64,000 nucleotides of DNA. Origin: Pseudarthrobacter siccitolerans (GTDB taxonomy: Bacteria; Actinomycetota; Actinomycetes; Actinomycetales; Micrococcaceae). The position numbers were made by a program, and so were the translations under genes. Each line of letters begins with the position of its first letter. Position 1 is the stretch's first letter. Below, in pieces: positions 58,786 through 64,000 of the stretch. The stretch spans positions 186,001 through 250,000 of the forward strand of contig NZ_CAQI01000059.1 of NCBI RefSeq assembly GCF_001046895.1, written 5' to 3'. The notes beneath the pieces were generated by a model. The model did not search any database and had not been told where the DNA came from. It was given only the letters and a program-made list of their open reading frames with translations.

Positions 58786-60342
58786 CTAGGACGCGGCCTT
58801 GGCCGTCTTCGCGGTGGGGACGTAGCGGGACAGCGGGTCCTGGACATAGTTCAGGACGTTGGTCCGGGTGGCGTCGGTGGCCTGCTCATTGACCAGCCAG
58901 GCGTTGACGGCCTTGTCCTGCAGGATCCGGCCTGCCTCCGCGTACAGCTTGTAGCGCTCGGTGGTGTCCACTGTGGTGGCGGCTTCGGCGATGATCCGGT
59001 CGTATTCTGCGTCGCAGAAGTGGCTCAGGTTGTAGGTGCCTTTGCAGGTGTAGTCGGCGGTGAGGAAGCCGATGGGGTCGGCGATGTCGATCAGCCGGTT
59101 CCGCTGGCTGAGCAGCATGTCGTAGTTGCCGGCCAGGACGTCCGGCTCCGCGGAGGCGTATTCCTTGGAGGTGATGGCCACGGGGATGCCGATGTTCTTC
59201 AGGTTCTCCTGCACAACGGCGGCGACGTCCGCAAATTCGGCGCGCTCCACGATGGCGATGATTTCCAGGGGGCGGTCGGCGGTGTAGCCGGCCTTGGCGA
59301 GCAGCTTGCGGGCTTCCTCGAGGTCCTGCTGCTGCTTGTCCTGCTTCCCGCCGGCCCAGGGCTCGGACGGGGCAAACGGTCCGGTGGCCGGAAGCGCTGC
59401 GCCTTCGTAGACGCTGGCGGCCAGCGCATCAAGGTCCAGTGCCTCGCGGATCGCCGTGCGGACGTCAACATTGTCCAGCGGGGCACGGCCGTTGTTCATG
59501 TACATCGTGGCAGTGCGCGGCGAATCGGCGCCCAGGACGGAGACGCCCTTGTCCGCCTTCAGCGCCGCGAGGCTGGCGACGGGGATGGACAGCGAGATAT
59601 CCGCTTCGCCCGTCTGCACCTGGGCGGCACGAGTGGGGCCGTTGGTGATGAAGCGGACCTCGGCGCCGGCAAGCTGTACGTCGCCGCCCCAGTAGTTCTC
59701 GTTGCGGTCCAGGGTGAGGGACTGCTTTGCCTTCTCCGAGACGGGAGTGAAAGGCCCGGTGCAGTGCCCGAACGGGTCCAGGCCTTCAGCCTTGTAGGCG
59801 GCCGGCGCCAGGATGCCGGTGTTGACGCTGGCCAGCCGGTAGGGCACCAGCGGGTTTTCGGCCGGGGTGCTGACCCGGACCGTCTGGCCGTCCACTGCGG
59901 TGACACTGCCGATCATGGTGCGGTTGAAGGCCCGCGCCGGAACCTTCGCGTCCAGGACGTGGTTGAGTGCCGACGCCACGGACCCGGCGGTGAGGTCGGT
60001 GCCGTCCTGGAACTTGACGCCCTGGCGGATGCTGAAGTCCCAGTCCAGCGGTGAGGACTGCTTCCACTCGGTGGCAAGCGACGGCAGGACCTTGCCCTCG
60101 GCCTGGTTGTAGGTGGTCAGGGTCTCCAGGCAGCCGGAGAGGGAGAGGATGTACGCGGCATCCGATTCCACGGCCCAGTTGGCCACCGGTGCGCGGAAGT
60201 TGTCCACCACAATCCGCTGGCTGGTGTCCGCCGCAGCGCTGGGCTGGGTGGACTGGGTCTGGGTGCCGCTGAAACCGCAGCCCGTCAAGGTGAGGGCAGC
60301 GGCCGCGGCCAGGAGGACGCGGGGACGGAGGGAGGAGCGCAC
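58786..60342 (-). CDS. ABC transporter substrate-binding lipoprotein (family 5)
   Basis: A 518-residue extracytoplasmic lipoprotein. Signal peptide with lipobox L-T-G-C (Cys22). The SBP_bac_5 fold has LSGCLETLTTYNQAEGKVLP, DFSIRQGVKFQDGTDLTAGS, and DVRTAIREALDLDALAASVY. Family 5 proteins bind peptides, nickel, opine-type metallophores or heme. The gene is the first of the operon SBP-DppB-DppC-ATPase and has a DtxR/IdeR-like box 58 bp upstream, pointing to an iron-related ligand. Extra Cys residues (for example YTCKGTYNLSHFCDAEYD) may form a disulfide. Confidence 0.9.
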   Translation of the reverse strand: MRSSLRPRVLLAAAAALTLTGCGFSGTQTQSTQPSAAADTSQRIVVDNFRAPVANWAVESDAAYILSLSGCLETLTTYNQAEGKVLPSLATEWKQSSPLDWDFSIRQGVKFQDGTDLTAGSVASALNHVLDAKVPARAFNRTMIGSVTAVDGQTVRVSTPAENPLVPYRLASVNTGILAPAAYKAEGLDPFGHCTGPFTPVSEKAKQSLTLDRNENYWGGDVQLAGAEVRFITNGPTRAAQVQTGEADISLSIPVASLAALKADKGVSVLGADSPRTATMYMNNGRAPLDNVDVRTAIREALDLDALAASVYEGAALPATGPFAPSEPWAGGKQDKQQQDLEEARKLLAKAGYTADRPLEIIAIVERAEFADVAAVVQENLKNIGIPVAITSKEYASAEPDVLAGNYDMLLSQRNRLIDIADPIGFLTADYTCKGTYNLSHFCDAEYDRIIAEAATTVDTTERYKLYAEAGRILQDKAVNAWLVNEQATDATRTNVLNYVQDPLSRYVPTAKTAKAAS

Positions 60343-60399
60343 AGGAAACCGCCTAGCAGGGCTGCCGTGGGGAAGGGCAGGGATAAAAAGGGGACTGAC

Positions 60400-60418
60400 T
60401 TAGGGTAGCCTTCCCTTC
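60400..60418. promoter_or_regulatory. DtxR/IdeR-like iron box upstream of the ABC importer
   Basis: The 19 bp at this site match the actinobacterial iron-box consensus at 14 positions, including the left T-T-A-G-G, the central T-A-G-C-C-T and the right C-C-T. TACCCT (complement of 60410-60401 region) may be the -10, so binding would block transcription under high iron. Confidence 0.55.
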
Positions 60419-60500
60419 CGCAAAGACGTGAATTGATGAAGTTGATGCTCAGCCGCAGGGATGGAGCATGCGCGTGCCGGAACAGCCCGCTTTATACAAA

Positions 60501-60536
60501 GGAAAGCCCGCCATTTGGGGGAATGGCGGGCTTTCC
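60501..60536 (-). terminator. Terminator of the MHS transporter gene
   Basis: A perfect 15 bp stem (60501-60515 with 60522-60536) and 6-nt loop, followed on the minus strand by TTTGTAT. It starts 44 nt after the transporter stop and separates it from the ABC importer promoter. Confidence 0.85.
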
Positions 60537-60580
60537 GGTCTGAAAACCGGGCTGGAATGGCGTCCGGTGGGGCAGAAAGG

Positions 60581-61900
60581 CTACTTCAGGCCGAGCTGCT
60601 TGGTGGGGATTTTGTAGGACTCCTTGGCCGTCAGCGCGGAGATGGCTGCCACTGTGCAGATGACGGCGGTGAAGATGCTGATCTGGACCCAGCCGCCGGG
60701 CTTGATGCCGCCCATGGCTGCCACGATTGCGGGGGCGAATCCTGCCATCAGGAAGCCCAGCTGGGTGCCGATGGCCAGGCCGGAGAAGCGGACCTTGGTG
60801 CTGAACATCTCGGCGTAGAAGGACGGCCAGACGGCGTTGGAGGCAGCGTAGCCGCAGGAGAAGAAACCGATGGCGGCCAGGAACATCAGCGGCACGCTGC
60901 CGGATTCGAGGCTGAGCAGGAAAACGGGCGTGAGCGCGGCGCTGGCGAGGGCGCCGTAGATGAAGACGGGCTTGCGGCCGATCTTGTCCGCCAGCATGCC
61001 GAACAGCGACTGGGTGCCCAGCGCCACGAGGTTGGCGCCGACCACGAGCCACAGGGTGGTGGTGCCGTCCACGCCGGCGACGGTCTTGGCGTAGCTGATG
61101 GCGAGGGTTCCGAACACTGTGGACACGGCGGCGATGAAGGCGCAGCAGATCACGCGCAGGACGTCGCGCCAGTGGCCCTTCAGCAGGTCGGCTACGGGGA
61201 GCTTGGAGATCTGGGCCGTCTTCTGGGCTTCTTCGAAAGCCGGCGGCTCGTGCAGGGTGCGTCGGATGAAGAACGCAACGATCACCACGACGGCGCTCAG
61301 CCAGAACGGAATGCGCCAGCCGATGCCGTACTTGAGCTCGTCCGGGAGGGCCAGGACGGGGATGAAGACGAGGGCGGCGAGGATCTGGCCGCCCTGGGTG
61401 CCGGTGAGGGTCCAGGAGGTGAAGAAGGAGCGGCGGTTGTCCGGTGCGTGTTCCAGTGTCATGGAGGAGGCGCCGGCCTGCTCGCCTGCGGCGGAGAGGC
61501 CCTGGCAGAGCCGGGCGAGGACCAGCAGGGCCGGGGCCCACCAGCCAACGGTGTTGAAGTCCGGCAGGCAGCCGATCAGGAAAGTGGAGGCGCCCATGAG
61601 GAGGAGGGTGAACATCAGGACCTTCCGCCGGCCCACCCTGTCGCCGAAGTGGCCCAGGATGACGGCACCGACGGGCCGTGCCACGTAGGCGAAGCCGAAG
61701 GTGGCGAAGGACATGATCGCTGCGTTGGCGTCAGCATCCGGGAAGAAGACCGTGGGAAAGATCAGGGCAGCGGCGGAACCGAAGATGAAGAAGTCGTAGT
61801 ATTCGACGGCGCTGCCCAGGAAGCTTGCGAGGGCTGCCTTCTTCGGCGTCCCGGCCGGGGCAGCGATGCCTGGCTCAGCGGACGGAAGTATCTGGCTCAT
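60581..61900 (-). CDS. MFS transporter, metabolite:H+ symporter (MHS) family
   Basis: A 439-residue, 12-helix transporter. FLGSAVEYYDFFIFGSAAAL is the MHS-specific start, GHFGDRVGRRKVLMFTLLLM is MFS motif A, and RLCQGLSAAGEQAGASSMTL lies in helix 4. MHS members import shikimate, citrate, proline betaine or aromatic acids. Beside an IclR regulator and a quinate/shikimate dehydrogenase, uptake of shikimate or quinate is the best guess. Terminated by the hairpin at 60501-60536. A 20 bp candidate operator lies upstream (62013-62032). Confidence 0.9.
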   Translation of the reverse strand: MSQILPSAEPGIAAPAGTPKKAALASFLGSAVEYYDFFIFGSAAALIFPTVFFPDADANAAIMSFATFGFAYVARPVGAVILGHFGDRVGRRKVLMFTLLLMGASTFLIGCLPDFNTVGWWAPALLVLARLCQGLSAAGEQAGASSMTLEHAPDNRRSFFTSWTLTGTQGGQILAALVFIPVLALPDELKYGIGWRIPFWLSAVVVIVAFFIRRTLHEPPAFEEAQKTAQISKLPVADLLKGHWRDVLRVICCAFIAAVSTVFGTLAISYAKTVAGVDGTTTLWLVVGANLVALGTQSLFGMLADKIGRKPVFIYGALASAALTPVFLLSLESGSVPLMFLAAIGFFSCGYAASNAVWPSFYAEMFSTKVRFSGLAIGTQLGFLMAGFAPAIVAAMGGIKPGGWVQISIFTAVICTVAAISALTAKESYKIPTKQLGLK

Positions 61901-62012
61901 GGAGTTCCTTTGATGTGACGACTTTGTCGCGGATGGATCGGGGGGCTGCAGCCGGCGCGGCCCAGGTGTTGCCTTCGGGGAGCGCGGCTGCAGTGCGGGA
62001 GAACCCGGACAG

Positions 62013-62032
62013 TAGCCACATGGTGGGAGCTA
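62013..62032 (-). promoter_or_regulatory. Candidate IclR-family operator, copy facing the MHS gene
   Basis: On the minus strand this 20-mer reads TAGCTCCCACCATGTGGCTA and matches the copy at 62101-62120 at 17 of 20 positions, in opposite orientation. It lies 113 bp before the transporter start. Confidence 0.5.
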
Positions 62033-62100
62033 CTTGTGCGATACAGCAATGATGGCTGTGAGGGCAGTCACTTGTCAACAAAATAATCATTCAGTAGCAA

Positions 62101-62120
62101 TAGCTCTCACAATGTGGCAA
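62101..62120 (+). promoter_or_regulatory. Candidate IclR-family operator, copy facing the IclR gene
   Basis: The plus-strand 20-mer matches the complement of 62013-62032 (consensus TAGCTCYCACMATGTGGCWA). TTGTCA (62072-62077) and TAGCAA (62095-62100) could be the -35/-10 of the regulator gene, so this site would sit over the transcription start and give autoregulation. Confidence 0.5.
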
Positions 62121-62129
62121 CATCGAGGT

Positions 62130-62957
62130 ATGAGTGTGAACCAAGCCACAGCCCCCGATGATGTTGCCGCTGACGAAAACCCGCCCAAAGCAGGGCGGTC
62201 CGCCGACCGGACCGACATGGTGGGCAAGGCCCTGGGCCTTCTGGTCCTCCTGGGTGACGAGCCCCGCGGCGCCAGTGCGGCGGAAATCTCCCGCCGCGCC
62301 CAGCTGCCCTTCAGTACCACATACCGGCTCCTTGGCTCCCTGACGCGGGACGGCTTTGTGGACTACGAGCCCGATGGCCGCCGCTACCACCTCGGCCTGC
62401 GGATCTTCCAGCTGGGCCAGCGGGTCTCCAACCACCATGGCTTCGCCGGAACGGCCCTGCCCGTCCTGCGCCGCGTGACCGAGCAGACCGGTGAGGCTAC
62501 CATCCTCAGTGTCCGCGACGGCCACCATCACCTCACGGTGAACAAGGTGGACGGGCCGCAGATGTTCCGGGTAACCAGCGATCCTGGCCACCTGGGCTCC
62601 CTGTCCACCACCGCCGTCGGAAAAGCCCTGGTGGCGTTCGCCGAGGATGCGGAGCGCGAAAAGCTCCTGGCGGAGCTTCCGCTCGAGCCGCTGACGGAGA
62701 AATCCATTACCGACAGGGATGCCTTCCGTGCCGAAATCGAGCTGGTCCGCCGCCGCGGATTCGCCGTGATGGATGAGGAAAACGAGCTCGGGATGCGCGC
62801 CGTGGCGGTTCCGCTGCTCAACCACCAGGGCCACGCGTTCGCTTCGCTGGCCACGGCGGTTCCGGTTTTCCGCCTCGGCCTGGAGGGCCTGGAGGCGCAC
62901 GTCCCGCTGCTTCAGGAAGCGGCGGCCGAGCTCGCCGCACGCCTGCCGCAGCGGTAG
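62130..62957 (+). CDS. IclR family transcriptional regulator
   Basis: A 275-residue regulator. The winged helix covers GASAAEISRRAQLPFSTTYRL then L-G-S-L-T-R-D-G-F-V; the effector domain has YHLGLRIFQLGQRV, L-R-R-V-T-E-Q-T-G-E, HLGSLSTTAVGKALVAF and FAVMDEENELGMRAVAVPL. IclR proteins commonly control aromatic and quinate/shikimate catabolism. Divergent from the MHS transporter and followed by the dehydrogenase. ATG 62130 directly follows GAGGT; a GTG two codons in (62136) has better spacing. Confidence 0.9.
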   Translation: MSVNQATAPDDVAADENPPKAGRSADRTDMVGKALGLLVLLGDEPRGASAAEISRRAQLPFSTTYRLLGSLTRDGFVDYEPDGRRYHLGLRIFQLGQRVSNHHGFAGTALPVLRRVTEQTGEATILSVRDGHHHLTVNKVDGPQMFRVTSDPGHLGSLSTTAVGKALVAFAEDAEREKLLAELPLEPLTEKSITDRDAFRAEIELVRRRGFAVMDEENELGMRAVAVPLLNHQGHAFASLATAVPVFRLGLEGLEAHVPLLQEAAAELAARLPQR

Positions 62958-62986
62958 TAGCTGAGCCCGCAGAAGCGTCAGATTGC

Positions 62987-63020
62987 CGCACTTTGTTCGT
63001 ATCTAGAACAAGCGTGCGGA
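62987..63020. promoter_or_regulatory. Nested palindrome upstream of the quinate/shikimate dehydrogenase
   Basis: TTGTTC (62994-62999) and GAACAA (63007-63012) are perfect inverted arms; outside them CCGCAC (62987-62992) and GTGCGG (63015-63020) are again perfect. No T-run follows. It lies 94 bp before the start codon, so an operator is more likely than a terminator of the IclR gene. Confidence 0.5.
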
Positions 63021-63113
63021 AAGTGAACAAATGATGTACCGTAATTTCCATCACCCGGCAGTGCACCCTCCGCAAGGAAGCTGCCAAGGTGCCGTATCAA
63101 AGGAGCTGCACGG

Positions 63114-63995
63114 ATGAGTAATCGAACTGAGTCCTACCTGGTGGGACTGGTCGGCGATGGCGTGATGCCGTCACTCACCCCGCCCATGCATGAACGCGAA
63201 GGGGACGTGCAGGGCCTGCGCTACCTGTACCGCCCCATCGACCTGCTGCAGCTCGGCCTTCCCGGCGAGTCCGTGGGACAGCTGCTGCAGAGCGCCCGCA
63301 GCCTCGGATTCAACGGCCTGAACATCACCCACCCCTGCAAACAGCTGGTCCTGCAGCATCTGGATGAAGTGTCCCCGGACGCGCTGCGGCTGGGAGCGGT
63401 CAACACCGTGGTGATCGAGGACGGCCGCTTCATCGGCCACAACACCGACTTCTCCGGCTTCGCTGCAGCCCTCGCCGCCGGACTCCCCGGCGCCAAGCTG
63501 GACCGCGTGGTGCAGTTGGGTGCCGGCGGCGCCGGCTCCGCCGTGGCCTACGCCCTGCTCACCGCCGGCGTCCGCCGCCTGCACCTGGTGGACATGGACG
63601 CCGCCCGCGGCGCTGCCCGGGCCGCCGAGCTCGCAGGCTTCTTCCCGGACAGCACCGTCACGGCACATACGACGGCGGAGCTGCCGCAGCTGATGCCCCT
63701 GGCCGGCGGGCTGGTGCACTGCACCCCCGTGGGCATGGCCGCCCACCCCGGGCTCCCGCTGGACCTGGACCTGGTGGAGTCACGCCACTGGGTGGCGGAC
63801 ATCGTCTACCGCCCCATCGAGACCGAACTGGTCCGCGGCGCCCGCGCCAAGGGCTGCGAGGTGCTGGACGGCGGCCGGATGGCCGTGGGCCAGGCCGCGG
63901 ACGCCTTCCGTATCTTCACCGGCCTCGAACCCGACCCGGACCGGATGCGCAGCCACTTCCTGGAGCTTGTGGCCGCCGAAGAGGTGGCCGCCTGA
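63114..63995 (+). CDS. Quinate/shikimate dehydrogenase (AroE family, catabolic type)
   Basis: A 293-residue AroE-fold enzyme. The substrate site has P-S-L-T-P-P-M-H-E near residue 20: the second Ser of biosynthetic AroE (S-x-S) is Thr, as in the catabolic QsuD-type quinate/shikimate dehydrogenases of corynebacteria. NGLNITHPCKQLV holds the catalytic Lys and G-H-N-T-D-F-S-G-F the Asp; QLGAGGAGSAVAYALL binds NAD(P). It would oxidise quinate or shikimate to the 3-dehydro acid. The stop overlaps ATGCGC at 63995, the probable start of the next, unseen gene. Confidence 0.9.
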   Translation: MSNRTESYLVGLVGDGVMPSLTPPMHEREGDVQGLRYLYRPIDLLQLGLPGESVGQLLQSARSLGFNGLNITHPCKQLVLQHLDEVSPDALRLGAVNTVVIEDGRFIGHNTDFSGFAAALAAGLPGAKLDRVVQLGAGGAGSAVAYALLTAGVRRLHLVDMDAARGAARAAELAGFFPDSTVTAHTTAELPQLMPLAGGLVHCTPVGMAAHPGLPLDLDLVESRHWVADIVYRPIETELVRGARAKGCEVLDGGRMAVGQAADAFRIFTGLEPDPDRMRSHFLELVAAEEVAA

Positions 63996-64000
63996 TGCGC

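Noticed and set aside
57844-60054. 736-codon open frame on the plus strand
   Set aside because: Shadow of the DppB-like permease and the substrate-binding protein; repetitive Arg/Gly/Ala composition and no motif.
60461-61918. 485-codon open frame on the plus strand
   Set aside because: Antisense of the MHS transporter; low-complexity Gly/Glu/His composition.
63995-64000. Start of the next gene (ATGCGC)
   Set aside because: Only two codons are visible; the TGATG overlap is suggestive but cannot be supported as a gene.
1-64000. Phage defence system, integrated phage or transposon
   Set aside because: No integrase, transposase, restriction, toxin-antitoxin or CRISPR-associated gene was recognised on either strand.

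Overview
The window looks like chromosome from a high-GC soil actinobacterium of the Arthrobacter/Pseudarthrobacter type (Micrococcaceae). This is inferred from the high GC coding bias, the GTG/TTG starts, the gene order rpsF-ssb-rpsR-rplI with dnaB nearby, a CsoR copper operon, a class F sortase, a LigC-type ligase, and plant-matter catabolism genes. No rRNA, tRNA, CRISPR array, transposase or prophage gene was found.

Positions 1-17608 hold a surface or exopolysaccharide locus. Plus-strand genes encode a cut-off GT39-like membrane protein, a PF11316-type glycosyltransferase, two small Wzz-like proteins and a Wzy-like polymerase. A paralogous glycosyltransferase is inserted on the minus strand. 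A minus-strand chain of ten genes runs from the priming phosphotransferase (17608) through Gfo/Idh dehydrogenase, epimerase, aminotransferase, acyltransferase, second aminotransferase, Wzx flippase and three glycosyltransferases (to 5748). Nine of the ten are joined by 4 or 11 bp overlaps. A large ATPase-LuxR regulator (17762-20455) lies just upstream in the same direction. The left end (about 900-2900) is visibly lower in GC.

Positions 20898-30801 are largely housekeeping: an amino-acid permease, then rpsF-ssb-rpsR-rplI behind a leader that can hide the rpsF ribosome binding site, a strong terminator, several small enzymes, two membrane-anchored small proteins, a 660 bp gene-free stretch rich in DnaA boxes, dnaB, and a double-hotdog thioesterase.

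Positions 30928-49052 are accessory: a 1463-residue secreted enzyme joining a rhamnogalacturonan acetylesterase to a PL11 rhamnogalacturonan lyase, DoxX, a MATE exporter, a CGNR regulator divergent from an EamA exporter, a lone WXG100 protein, the csoR-copZ-copA copper operon with two operators, a universal stress protein, a class F sortase with its probable substrate, and a BNR propeller protein overlapping a MoaD/ThiS-like carrier.

Positions 49187-64000 hold an AlaA-like aminotransferase, a flavin oxidoreductase translationally coupled to a GH13 enzyme, an AEC transporter, LigC, a family-5 ABC importer with fused ATPases behind a DtxR/IdeR-like iron box, and a probable quinate/shikimate catabolic module (MHS transporter, IclR regulator, dehydrogenase) with paired candidate operators. 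With the pectin enzyme, this points to life on plant debris.
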